Below, piece by piece: positions 1 through 8,720 of a stretch of 44,744 bases of DNA. The DNA comes from Candidatus Obscuribacterales bacterium. Its GTDB lineage: Bacteria; Cyanobacteriota; Vampirovibrionia; Obscuribacterales; Obscuribacteraceae. The stretch covers positions 1-44,744 of the forward strand of contig JAKFUT010000210.1 of the NCBI GenBank assembly GCA_021732565.1, written 5' to 3'. A model generated the notes under the pieces. That model did not search any database. It was given only the letters and a program-made list of their open reading frames with translations, and was not told the DNA's origin. Positions within the stretch are counted from its first letter, which is position 1, and every line of letters starts with the position of its first letter. The position numbers and the translations under genes were made by a program.

Positions 1-258
1 ACTGCGGGTTGTCCGCTGGACTCAGCAAGCCTGAACGGACCGGATAACTGCGGGTTATCCGCTGGACTCAGCTGCCTGAACGGACCGGATAACGGGTTAT
101 CCGCTGGACTCAGCAAGCCTGAACGGAACCGGATAACTGCGGGTTGTCCGCTGGACTCAGCTGCCTGAACGGACCGGATAACTGTTTATCCGCTGGACTC
201 AGCTGTCTGAACGGACCGGATAACTGCGGGTTGTCCGCTGGACTCAGCAAGCTGAAGC
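1..258. repeat. Tandem array of a ~45-bp unit with palindromic junctions
   Basis: About 5.7 head-to-tail copies of a GC-rich unit with core GTCCGCTGGACTCAG and CTGAACGGACCGGATAAC. Unit starts are near 1, 47, 92, 136, 181 and 223, giving lengths 46, 45, 44, 45 and 42. The array probably continues left of the window. Each junction is an inverted repeat: CGGATAAC 41-48 with GTTATCCG 54-61; 86-93 with 96-103; 130-137 with 143-150 (one G-T wobble); CGGATAA 175-181 with TTATCCG 186-192; 217-224 with 230-237. Unit lengths are not all multiples of three, so the array does not keep one reading frame and is probably non-coding. There are no unique spacers, so it is not a CRISPR array. Confidence 0.9.
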
Positions 259-594
259 GAGCGGCCTCTCCCAGGTCGAGCCGGCATTTTTCAGACTCCA
301 CGACTGTTGGACGGCCCGTTCCAGTCCGCCCGGAAATGCAAGCCGAAATCAATGAATATGAAAATACCGTTGCTGCCGGTATCAAAGCTCTGCCCGATCC
401 TAAATTGGTTTCCAGTGCCGCTTGTAAAGTGGCGTATTGCTCAGCATCTAACGCAAAAGGACTTGGCGGCCTTTTGGTCCAATAACTCGGTGAAATAGAA
501 ACGAAAGTCGATTGGCAACGGGGTTGAGTTTCTGTACCTGTCCAGGAGAGATTCCGTTGGTCTAGAAGTTTGTTCGGACTGGGGACAATCCTGA
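259..594. other. Region between repeat array and DUF2310-like remnant; no clear gene
   Basis: Short open frames exist on both strands, but none has a ribosome-binding site or recognisable family. The plus-strand frame at about 330-485 reads like protein for some 50 residues. It could be a remnant of the missing N-terminal half of the following degenerate gene, but I cannot show it. Confidence 0.4.
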
Positions 595-1134
595 TTGAGA
601 GAGCTAGCACTTGTACCAACATGGGATGTGTTCGGGAGGTCCGCCGCAGAAGAAAAGGTCTACGGACATGGAGACCAGGAGCTCCTTCTATTTACGCATT
701 TCTTGGATAAACAATCTCCTGTCGTGTGTCCCAGTTCGTGCGACGTAATTTCGTTACCCACCATGCCCATTTCGGATGCTGACCGAGACCAGATTTTCGG
801 TTGGGCTTAACAGTATCGCTGCATAGCTCAACTCTTCATGGCCTCCGAAGTACTGGAAACAGAAGCGTATCGAGAAATGGCTTGCTTCACCGGTTCAGTA
901 AGTACCGAAGGTTTAAAAATTTGCCGAAAGATTGAGAAAGCAACAGGTAGTCCGATGTTCTTTTATCTGCATAAATACTGGGGAACCCTTGAAGAAGCAA
1001 TTGCGGGTCGACCATGTCCCGGGTGCGAAAATGCATGGAGGGTAGAGCTGCTCGACGTGCCGGCAAAAGATTGTGAGAAGGATGATCACTGTGAGATTTC
1101 TGCTAGGACTTCTGTTCTTGTTGTCTACTACTAG
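595..1134 (+). pseudogene. Degenerate DUF2310-like zinc-ribbon protein
   Basis: One reading frame runs from 595 to 1134 with a single internal TAA at 808-810. Both sides look like one protein. Before the stop are LLLFTHFLDKQSPVVCP and an acidic stretch. After it come QYRCIAQLFMASEVLE, LKICRKIEKATGSPMFFYL and a Cys-x2-Cys knuckle (RPCPGCENAW). This order matches, from memory, the C-terminal half of DUF2310 Zn-ribbon proteins: a central LFTxFL...SP...C block, then an IC..IE..TG.P.YYL block, then CPxCGG.W. The N-terminal half, a start codon with ribosome-binding site and the second zinc knuckle are missing, and the 3' end overlaps the next gene. I read it as a pseudogene. The family call is moderate; the shared frame and the stop codon are directly visible. 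Confidence 0.5.
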
Positions 1135-1816
1135 CGCGGTTCTGGCACAAGAAGTCCAATCACCCTCAGCGCAACAATCCGGTGCCACACGTGTCATCAC
1201 CACAAGCGGTGCGGCTAGCGTTCACATCCCCGTCGACCGAGTGATGGTACGATTGGAGATTGCAAACTGGAACACAGATTTGCGTGTAGCCGACAGAGAG
1301 AACAACACCAGAATCAGCAAGATAATGTCCGTAGCAAAAAAATTCAAGATTGATGAGAGCAACATCATAGCCGGGGAAATCAGCATTCGACCAACAGACA
1401 AGTCGAATTCTGGATCGTTTTCGAGTGGTAATCCTTCTGGTTATAGGGTCTCCAAAGAAATCAACTACGAGCTCAGTAATGTTGCCATTCTGCCGGACTT
1501 CATCACCGGGGTCATGGAAGCCGGAGCAGATAAGGTTTTATCTGTTAAATTCGACAATTCCAACTTGCGAAAATACAAAGATGAAGCAAGGCTACTGGCT
1601 ATTCGTGCCGCAAAGGAGAAGGCTATTTCTTGGTACTCAAAGAGATTGGTTCCACTCTGTTGAGCAATTTATCCAGAATCTATCCAACAACCTTGCTCCA
1701 GTGATGGCTCAACCTTTAATGTTGCTTCAGCTGAAGATGCGGGTTTCGTTGCACCCCCACCGGCTGTTACGGTCAATGTAAGTGTGAGGTTCGAAATGGT
1801 TGACCGTGCGCCGTAG
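1073..1816 (+). pseudogene. SIMPL-domain (DUF541) exported protein, frameshifted
   Basis: The frame opens at GTG 1073 (or ATG 1082) with a signal peptide (hydrophobic FLLGLLFLLSTTSAVLA), then a SIMPL/DUF541 body: TTSGAASVHIPVDRVMV, VAKKFKIDESNI, LRKYKDEARLLAIRAAKEKA. The frame stops at TGA 1661-1663. The family-typical continuation lies in frame 1 from about 1630 (LVLKEIGSTLLSNLSRIYP). The expected C-terminal strand returns to the original frame from about 1691 (SSDGSTFNVASAEDAG, then VTVNVSVRFEMVDRAP), ending at TAG 1814-1816. So the intact gene would be about 247 residues, and two compensating indels break it near 1629 and 1685. SIMPL proteins are periplasmic or envelope proteins of poorly defined, stress-related function. 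Sequencing error is the main alternative to true decay. Confidence 0.75.
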
Positions 1817-2202
1817 GCCCAACCGGGTCCCTCGAGTGCAGTCTGTAGGGGTGAAACAGAATCAACATGTTCATCATTTTGCTAAATTCAGTAAACTACA
1901 TCCATCCTTGATGTTTGACCAGCCGCAACACTTACAGGGAACTTCGGTGGTAGCTGCAACAATGGCTACGTAAGGACATGACCGCAACAGCGAGATACTA
2001 GGCTCGAATACTGAGGTGAACCAAGAATGTGGGCTTGCAATCGATTTATGTGTGCACTATATTGAGATACCCGTTCAGACGTGTAGCATCCGCCCTTGGC
2101 GCACTCGGCACTTACCACCCAAAGCAACAACAGCGCAGTCGTCACAGTTAATCCAGGGGTGAATGCGAATAACTGATGAGCCGGGGCTGCATAGGTGGTG
2201 GC
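1817..2202. other. Intergenic region, no gene seen
   Basis: This lies between the 3' ends of the frameshifted SIMPL gene (plus) and the TPR-matrixin gene (minus). There is no open frame with coding character and no strong terminator hairpin. Confidence 0.5.
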
Positions 2203-4722
2203 TTACTTGGAAAGGTGCTTCTGAAGATACAAGGACCGAATGGTAGCCCGATCATTAGCTGATAGACTTCGCCCTGCAACATTTAGCGGATACATTATGT
2301 CGCCTGAATTGAGGGAATGCTCCAAACCGAGAGCGTGGCCGATCTCATGAAGAAGGGTGGTTTGTAGTGCGTTTTGCTTCTCCATGGTGAATTTCCGAAT
2401 TTCACCATGCACGCGAGGAATGATTACCTGGCACCATGTGATTGTTCCCGAGTCTCTATTGCTTTCTGTTTTGCAATAGCCGGAACATTCCGTACCCGTG
2501 GGCACAATGTCGCCACGTCTTATGCATACATAGAAATTGGCCGCAGTTGGAACATCAACAAATCGGAAACTTATTAAACCGCCACTGGCGGTCGACCAAT
2601 CATGAAGAGCTTGCTTTACCATAGTGTTCACTACGTCTTCATTCTCGGAGACGAGCGTTTCATTGCCGACGCAAACACGCAGGGGAAAACTAGCGACATC
2701 CCAATGTTTCTTCCTGCCCGGTCCGGTGGTGAAAGTTCTAGAAACCGAAGCGGCCGAACGCGAAGACCGTGACTTTGAACCGGCTTTTGTTTCGGTTTGA
2801 CAATTAGAAATTCTCTGCGGATGATCATTGATCTCGGATTCCTTTTTCGTTGCAGCAAAATGTCTGTTTCGCGCAGCGATAGCAAGGTCGAGCTGTCGTT
2901 TTGCAGAGGAATAAATGATCGTCTCTGTGGCATCTGGTCCGCTGGTCAACTGTCGCAATAGCTTTTCCGCTTCATTGAATCGCAATTGCTTGAGTAAACA
3001 AACGCTCCTGGCATAAGCCAGCGTGTCAACATTAAGCAGCTCTGTTTGCTCACCGAATTGGCTGCGTGGTTTCGCGTCCTCGAGGTGTTGTGCAGCCAGA
3101 CTGTAGTCACCGCGACCATATCGTAGCAGACCCATAAGATATTCATAGTCGAACTCTAGCGGTTCATCTTTTGATTGTTGTGTATAACTTGCTAGCTCGG
3201 CTTTCAGGTTAGTCGCCCGATCTAGTTGTTTCAGCTTAATGTACGATCGCATCAGCGCGGCCGAGGCGATTCCATCAGTACGACTGCTCGATTCGTGCAA
3301 ACGGTTACGGCGTTCCTGATACTGCTGCAATTCTTTTGCCGCATTATCATAGTTGCGCAAGGCGCAACTAATCCACCCCGAGAGCGCGAGTGTTTCAGTT
3401 TGTTCCGACCCGTTAGTGAGGTTGAACTCTTTAAGAAGTTCAGTTGATTGATTGAGCAATGTTAGAGCTGTAAACAGATTGTGCCTAGTTGCATTGCGCC
3501 TATAAATATCAGCGAGCGCAATCAAGCACTGGCTCAACTCTGCAAATTCTGCGCTGACTTGTTTTGCTTCGATTTTGACTTTGATCGGTGCTGCAGACTC
3601 CAGCGCACATGGAGCAGGGTCCGTTACATCAAAATCCGACTGTTGCGAAAGAACGTTGATGTTAAGGTCGGGATGGGTATCGCAAAGGCATGCCAGAGCA
3701 TCCTCCGCTTCGTGATAACGCCCCTGCACGAACAACGCGTAACCTCGTGACGATCGTCCGAGCACGTAGCATAATTCCTGCTGGTTCTTGCAGCAGAGTT
3801 CCTCCGCTCTTGCAAAAAGTCGCTCCGCCGCCGCGTAATCATTGGTGCGTAGTTCGCACCATCCAAGTCCGATTAGGATCTTTTCTCTTCTGACCGGGGC
3901 AACTTGGTCGCAGAGAAGGTCGAGGGCTCGCTGAAAATAAGTTTTGGATTCCAGTGGTCTGCCTGTTCGCAATAGCGATTTTCCCGTGAGATAAAGGCAA
4001 TCAATTAGTTCGTTGTTTGTATCGTGTCTGGCTTTTAGTATCTGTTCAGCAATTTCCACATGTCGCAAGGTCTGCGTAAAATTGCCTTCCTCGAACTCCG
4101 ACCATGCCAGGCCGGTTAATGTTTGTGCCATTCTTAGCGGGCGGTGCGGTCTGCTCTTCCCTTCGATGTTGAGTGCTTGTTGCATAAAATTTGTCGCCGA
4201 AGCGTATTGTCTTCGAGCAAAACAAATTTGTGCGCGCAAGAAAAGAATGTCCGCTTGAATCTTGCTTCTACCCAAATCCGCCCGGGAGCAACAAATTTGA
4301 GCCTGCGCAAGGTCTCTTTCACTTCCGTCCAGATTCTCTAGATGAAACTGGCACAAAGCAACTCGAGATGACAGAAAGGCTCTGGTTGCAGCTGAAGTTG
4401 CTGAGTTGTCCGGGAGCCTTTGTAGAATCGCAAGAGCCTGCAAAAATCGCCCTTCAGCAATCAGCTTGTTTGCCTCGACCAGGGCTGGTATTGCTGCCTT
4501 GCGCAAGATAACGATGTAACCGTCAGCTGTGCCCTCAGCCTTCGAAGTCCTGAGTGCCTGAACGTTTACTAGATCCAATTTGTTTGCGTCCCATGTGGTC
4601 GCTGCCGTAGGTTCGTAGTTAAGGGGCAGTTCTGGTGTCTCTGAGTCTGCATGGGCAAAAATGCCTGATCCCCATAAGATCAGCAGTGAACAGACTCCAA
4701 TTGACGAAAGTGTTTTGGTCAT
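2203..4722 (-). CDS. Exported TPR protein with C-terminal matrixin-type metalloprotease domain
   Basis: The 839-residue product begins with a signal peptide (MTKTLSSIGVCSLLILWG...AHA). Residues ~80-600 are helical TPR-like repeats, many with the A..L...G.Y..A pattern. A low-complexity Ser/Thr/Arg linker follows. The C-terminal ~170 residues are a metzincin/matrixin-like protease: zinc motif HEIGHALGLEH with first His at about residue 792, then a Met-turn (GDIMYPLN). A predicted zinc endopeptidase acting outside the cytoplasm follows from the HExxHxxGxxH plus Met-turn signature. The substrate is unknown; the TPR part may bind partners or the protease itself. I chose ATG 4722 because it places the signal peptide at the N-terminus. 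An in-frame TTG at 4761 has a possible upstream GGAAGA and would add 13 residues. The gene appears monocistronic. Confidence 0.85.
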   Translation of the reverse strand: MTKTLSSIGVCSLLILWGSGIFAHADSETPELPLNYEPTAATTWDANKLDLVNVQALRTSKAEGTADGYIVILRKAAIPALVEANKLIAEGRFLQALAILQRLPDNSATSAATRAFLSSRVALCQFHLENLDGSERDLAQAQICCSRADLGRSKIQADILFLRAQICFARRQYASATNFMQQALNIEGKSRPHRPLRMAQTLTGLAWSEFEEGNFTQTLRHVEIAEQILKARHDTNNELIDCLYLTGKSLLRTGRPLESKTYFQRALDLLCDQVAPVRREKILIGLGWCELRTNDYAAAERLFARAEELCCKNQQELCYVLGRSSRGYALFVQGRYHEAEDALACLCDTHPDLNINVLSQQSDFDVTDPAPCALESAAPIKVKIEAKQVSAEFAELSQCLIALADIYRRNATRHNLFTALTLLNQSTELLKEFNLTNGSEQTETLALSGWISCALRNYDNAAKELQQYQERRNRLHESSSRTDGIASAALMRSYIKLKQLDRATNLKAELASYTQQSKDEPLEFDYEYLMGLLRYGRGDYSLAAQHLEDAKPRSQFGEQTELLNVDTLAYARSVCLLKQLRFNEAEKLLRQLTSGPDATETIIYSSAKRQLDLAIAARNRHFAATKKESEINDHPQRISNCQTETKAGSKSRSSRSAASVSRTFTTGPGRKKHWDVASFPLRVCVGNETLVSENEDVVNTMVKQALHDWSTASGGLISFRFVDVPTAANFYVCIRRGDIVPTGTECSGYCKTESNRDSGTITWCQVIIPRVHGEIRKFTMEKQNALQTTLLHEIGHALGLEHSLNSGDIMYPLNVAGRSLSANDRATIRSLYLQKHLSK

Positions 4723-5001
4723 TTTTTCGGCACCGGCTGCAGGTTTTATTCCACCGGGCAACGATTTTCTTCCAGAGCGGACTGCCAGGGTGTGTCGAAA
4801 AGCCCTTAGGCGCCCCGATCGCCTCCAAATTTGGGTGTGGACTCTTCAAATCTGATAACGGGAGTAGCCAACATTCCTCCTTCGAGCTCCCAACCGTATC
4901 TGGACTTTAACTGGCCGCTGGTTCGCACTGAGATGTTGTTCGATCATGATAGCAACATTGAAGGATTTATCTTTTACGAAAAAGTCGACGGCATCAAACC
5001 T

Positions 5002-5682
5002 TCAGCTCTGGTTAAGAGCATACCCCTTTCCATAGATATTTTGAAAGATCGAAGCTTGTCCTTCCATGTCTAGTTTCTTTCGCAGCCGCTTAATCGCTGA
5101 ATAGAGCGCTTGTGTGGAAATATCACCGGCGTTGTCCCAGAGGCGGGCTAGCAATGACTCTATGGTGAAAACGTCGTGTGGATGCAGCAGAAAGAATTCG
5201 AGAACTTCAAACTCCATAGGTTGTAAGGGCACAATTGTCCCATTGGCTGTTGCCTGTCTTTTTGCTCTGTCAAGGACGATGTGCCGGAATGAAAGGCAGT
5301 CACCAGCAATTTGAGCCGGTCGTCGCAAGAGAGCTCGCAGTCTTGCGGCGAGTTCTCTCAAATTGAAAGGTTTGGTGAGATAGTCGTCTGCTCCGGCGTC
5401 GAGCCCGGCTTCTTTGTCTTCTACAGATTCTTTGCCGGTTAGCATGAGAATAGGTGTTAACCCTCCGGAGTTACGATACCGCTGTATAATCTCCACGCCT
5501 TGCAATCCAGGCATCTCCCAATCGAGTATCACGAGGTCGTACATACTTGACCTCAGGTAATTCCAGGCGTCGTCGCCATTGCTGCAAACATCTATGTAAG
5601 TAGTGAATGTTTGTGCATTGAGCCATTGCGTAAGGGCTTCAGTAAGGGTGGGATCGTCATCTGCAAAAAGGATTCTAGACAT
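5002..5682 (-). CDS. OmpR/PhoB-family response regulator
   Basis: The 226-residue two-domain regulator has a receiver domain (1-~120) with the acidic pocket DDD at 8-10, phospho-acceptor Asp54 (VILDWEMPG), Thr82 (LMLTGKE) and Lys104 (YLTKPF). A winged-helix DNA-binding domain follows (~125-226) with the usual LTxxEFxxLxxL-type segment (PLQPMEFEVLEFFLLHP). All phosphorylation residues are present, so it should be a working cytoplasmic transcription factor. The start has GAGAAG about 5 bases upstream. It lies downstream of the PAS histidine kinase at 5880-8006 on the same strand, which is its probable partner. A hairpin sits in the 197-bp gap, so its level may differ from that of the kinase. 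Confidence 0.93.
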   Translation of the reverse strand: MSRILFADDDPTLTEALTQWLNAQTFTTYIDVCSNGDDAWNYLRSSMYDLVILDWEMPGLQGVEIIQRYRNSGGLTPILMLTGKESVEDKEAGLDAGADDYLTKPFNLRELAARLRALLRRPAQIAGDCLSFRHIVLDRAKRQATANGTIVPLQPMEFEVLEFFLLHPHDVFTIESLLARLWDNAGDISTQALYSAIKRLRKKLDMEGQASIFQNIYGKGYALNQS

Positions 5683-5838
5683 TTCTCTTCTCTATGACTT
5701 TGTAGCTGGTTGCAGAAGAAAGCTTGCGACACTGATCGAACAGAAATAGTTGACTGATGAGTTATAGTACCAAATCGGAAAACCCAATTTTAGCAAAATT
5801 CAGGTCCTTGAGTGCGGCGCGGATGAAGAGAATCTCTT

Positions 5839-5880
5839 GCCTGATTTCCACGCCGCTTTTATGTTACGTGGAAATCAGGC
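5839..5880 (-). terminator. 14-bp perfect inverted repeat after the histidine kinase stop
   Basis: GCCTGATTTCCACG (5839-5852) pairs perfectly with CGTGGAAATCAGGC (5867-5880) around a 14-base loop. It touches the kinase TAG stop at 5880-5882. No T-run follows on the minus strand, but a second small palindrome (AAGAGAATCTCTT, 5826-5838) lies directly beyond. It could be a terminator, an attenuator or an mRNA stabiliser between kinase and regulator. Confidence 0.6.
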
Positions 5881-8006
5881 TAGAACGATGAAGATGAAGT
5901 GGCAGACCTCTCGATACCTTCACTCGAATTCCCTTTCTTTGAGTCCAGTAGAAACCAGAAGGTGCTGCCCTTCCCTTCCTCACTGTCTACTGCGATTTGC
6001 CCGTTGTGCCGCTCAACAATCGCTTTGCATATAGCAAGGCCGAGACCGGCGCCGCCTTTCTCAGTTGAATCGCTAACCTCTACCTGCTTGAATTTCTCGA
6101 AGATCAGGGGCAGTTTCTCCGCTGGAATGCCCCGTCCGAAATCGCGTACGAATATTTTAACGCGGGTCTCGTCGTAACGGGTGTACCCGACTAAAATCTT
6201 TCCTCCTGGCGGCGAAAATTTAATTGCATTGGAGAGGAAATTTACCAATACTTGCATGATTCTCTCCCGATCCGCTTCTACTGAAACATCTTCGATAGCG
6301 GCCAATTCAATTGAAAGGTGAGAAATTGCGGCGAGTTTACTCATGGCGTCTGTGGCGGACAACAGTATTTCCCGTATGCTGCACGTTTTTATAGATATTG
6401 AGAATTGACCGAACTCTAAGGTTTCGATCTCGATCAATTCTCTTGTAAGTTTGATGAGCCTGTCTGTTTCGGATAACCCTTGTTCAAACAAGGATTGTCC
6501 GCTTTTACTAATTTCTCCGAACATTCCGCTCAACGCCATTTCAAAAATCACTCCCAGCGATGTTAGCGGTGTTTTTAGATCGTGGCTGATCATAGCGACA
6601 AATTCACGCTTTAGTCGATCAACGTGCTGTTGCTCACTGACATCGGCTAGCACGATCAAAAGTTTTTGTTGTCCGCCAATTGTTAGCGGTGCCAGCGCGA
6701 TTTCCGCGGGAAAGGTGCTGGCATCATTGCGCCTTACTTCGACCGATTGCCGCCGAAGATTGTCTAGCAACGTACTGAGTGGAGTGTCACTGTATCCTTT
6801 GCATGATGGTACCAGAATCTCAAGGTGCCGGTTGACCAGCTGTTCCGGCAGATATCCGCAAGCAATCACTCCAGCGGGGTTTATCAGTTCGATCTCTCCT
6901 CCTTCATCGATTAACACAACGCACAATGGCAATGATTCGATGATCGAGCGTATCCGCTGTTCACTCTCTCTCAAAAGTTCCTCAGCGGTTTTGCGAGCGG
7001 TTATGTCGTGTGCCACGCAAAAAAGACCGTTATCAGAGAGTGACCACCGGGCCGACCAAAGCAGATGAATTATTTTGCCGTCTTTCGTACGCATACGATT
7101 TTCAAACTCAAGTCTGTCGATACTTTTCTCGACGCTCAGGGTGCCTAGAAGGCTTAACTCAAGATTTTCAAAGAGAACAAGATCACTGAGATTGGTCCCA
7201 ATCAGCTCTTGTGGCGTATAGCCCCATGCAGCCAGGCATGCCGGGTTTACTTCCACGAACCTGGTGTTCTGGTCTAGCAGGCAAATTACGTCTACAGCAT
7301 TGTCCAGAATCAATCTGACTCTACGACGATGATCTTCTGAGTTCTGTCGCAGGTTCTCAATTTCATCAGCATATTGGGCAAGGGCTGGCGGAGTGAGACT
7401 TCTTTGGACTGTCCCTCTGATTGCCGTAACATCCAGTTGATCATTTGGCTCACGAACATTTGAGCATTGAGGTAAAGACAATCTTGAAAGACGAGCGAAG
7501 AAGAGACCTGCCAGCCCGGTCAAAATTGCTGCAATGATAGCGGTGGTGGATAACACGGAGCGAGATTGCCTTGCTTGATCAATCTCTCTAAGTCGTTTGT
7601 CCGCATATTGCAAAAGAGTTTGCTGAATCTTTTGAGTTTTTGCCGCCCAAAGTGGCAGGATTTCGTCGAGGCGATGCGAGTTTCCTTGTTCCACAGCTGC
7701 TGCAAATTGTGTTAGGAAGCCGTCAATCTCGCCTGCGTCAACAACCCAGCGAACATCGACCTGACCAATTCGCCTACTCAATCCGTGCATTCTTGCGCCA
7801 AGTGAAACGGTATTTTTTCCTTGAGGAACAGTTACCGCTATGAGGGTGTTTGCCAATTCAATGGTGGATTGAAAGTTTCTCGTTGAATCTAGATCTGTTT
7901 GCTCCCGATCGATATGTGCTGTGAGAAGAATAATTGAGACTAACGAAGCTACAGAAAGAATGCAACAGATGCTCGTCAATATTGTTGCATGTCGGCGGGT
8001 ATCCAT
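5880..8006 (-). CDS. Membrane-bound PAS-PAS sensor histidine kinase
   Basis: This 708-residue kinase has an N-terminal transmembrane helix (~10-30), an extracytoplasmic helical sensor region (~31-150) and a second transmembrane helix (~151-172). A short linker with no recognisable HAMP leads to two PAS domains: ~235-350 (LILDNAVDVICLLDQN onward) and ~355-455. The HisKA dimerisation domain carries phospho-acceptor His475 (FVAMISHDLKTPL). The HATPase_c domain has N-box NAIKFSPPGG, G1 DFGRGIP, an F-box-like FEKFKQV and G2 GGAGLGLAI. All catalytic boxes are intact. It probably phosphorylates the OmpR-type regulator encoded just downstream. Its H-box and ATPase domain closely resemble the two tandem kinases at 25039-29486, so the three look like paralogues. 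The signal sensed is unknown. Confidence 0.92.
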   Translation of the reverse strand: MDTRRHATILTSICCILSVASLVSIILLTAHIDREQTDLDSTRNFQSTIELANTLIAVTVPQGKNTVSLGARMHGLSRRIGQVDVRWVVDAGEIDGFLTQFAAAVEQGNSHRLDEILPLWAAKTQKIQQTLLQYADKRLREIDQARQSRSVLSTTAIIAAILTGLAGLFFARLSRLSLPQCSNVREPNDQLDVTAIRGTVQRSLTPPALAQYADEIENLRQNSEDHRRRVRLILDNAVDVICLLDQNTRFVEVNPACLAAWGYTPQELIGTNLSDLVLFENLELSLLGTLSVEKSIDRLEFENRMRTKDGKIIHLLWSARWSLSDNGLFCVAHDITARKTAEELLRESEQRIRSIIESLPLCVVLIDEGGEIELINPAGVIACGYLPEQLVNRHLEILVPSCKGYSDTPLSTLLDNLRRQSVEVRRNDASTFPAEIALAPLTIGGQQKLLIVLADVSEQQHVDRLKREFVAMISHDLKTPLTSLGVIFEMALSGMFGEISKSGQSLFEQGLSETDRLIKLTRELIEIETLEFGQFSISIKTCSIREILLSATDAMSKLAAISHLSIELAAIEDVSVEADRERIMQVLVNFLSNAIKFSPPGGKILVGYTRYDETRVKIFVRDFGRGIPAEKLPLIFEKFKQVEVSDSTEKGGAGLGLAICKAIVERHNGQIAVDSEEGKGSTFWFLLDSKKGNSSEGIERSATSSSSF

Positions 8007-8136
8007 GAATACACTGCGTCTCGTCGGTCTGAGCGTCGAAAGTAAAAAGCCATCAGAACTATACCCGGTTCAGGGGCGACTTCTCGAGTGGTTGGAAGAT
8101 CTACCATAGGCAATTGTCTGCCCCATCAGGCAGATG

Positions 8137-8538
8137 TCAAAGTTTCCAGGACTGGTCGTTGACGAGCGTTATCGAAATTGACAGTTCTATCGGCAAAGGC
8201 GGATGGGACTCCTTTACAAAGCGTATGACTTGCAGCTCCATCGTGACGCCGTCATACCGACTGGTCGAGTGGTTGGCTGAAGCGATTTCGTCGGAAGGCT
8301 TCGGTAAAGACAAGGTTGGATCACCCTCATCTAGTTGACCCGGCAGAACCGTCAAAGGGAAGGCAAATGTCCGATAGGTCACGTTCTTGCTGTAGTCTCC
8401 GGCAAGTTTGACGGGCTCCGTTTTTCGATCTTGTTGAACCGGACCACAAATGTGGTACTTGGATATTAACGCTGGACCCATCCGCGCGTCACCGCACCGG
8501 GAAATGGCGGAATCTAGACGGCGCTTGTTTGTCCTCAT
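8137..8538 (-). CDS. Hypothetical protein, possibly 5'-truncated remnant
   Basis: The 133-residue frame from ATG 8538 has no family I recognise. Composition looks protein-like, with beta-rich segments (VTYRTFAFPLTVLPGQ, TMELQVIRFV, IELSISITLVND). The same frame stays open upstream to about 8680 without a usable start codon, and that upstream part also reads like protein (FGAFKARPPGIKYD). So the true gene may have extended further and lost its 5' end next to the divergent Ser/Thr kinase gene. Only a weak GGA lies upstream of ATG 8538. Either a small real gene or a gene fragment is possible. Confidence 0.4.
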   Translation of the reverse strand: MRTNKRRLDSAISRCGDARMGPALISKYHICGPVQQDRKTEPVKLAGDYSKNVTYRTFAFPLTVLPGQLDEGDPTLSLPKPSDEIASANHSTSRYDGVTMELQVIRFVKESHPPLPIELSISITLVNDQSWKL

Positions 8539-8720
8539 GAAAGGATTCCGGTTCCTGAATATGCGTAGATTCGAAGCGAATGTTGTCTCTAGTACTATCT
8601 CGTTATGGGCGTCGTATTTGATCCCTGGCGGCCGCGCTTTAAAAGCACCAAAGCGGAAGTTGTTTTCGTCGAATATCGAATGCTAATAGAATCCGATCGA
8701 CTCCAACCATAGGGACGTCT

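Noticed and set aside
1-258. CRISPR array
   Set aside because: Units are directly tandem with no unique spacers, and no cas genes are in the window.
110-622. Minus-strand ORF and its plus-strand mirror across the tandem repeat (15-residue peptide repeats)
   Set aside because: Unit lengths of 46, 45, 44, 45 and 42 break the frame, and there is no start signal; the peptide repeat is a by-product of the 45-bp period.
6451-7068. 205-residue ORF antisense to the PAS kinase
   Set aside because: Ser/Thr-rich shadow of the real kinase; no start signal or family.
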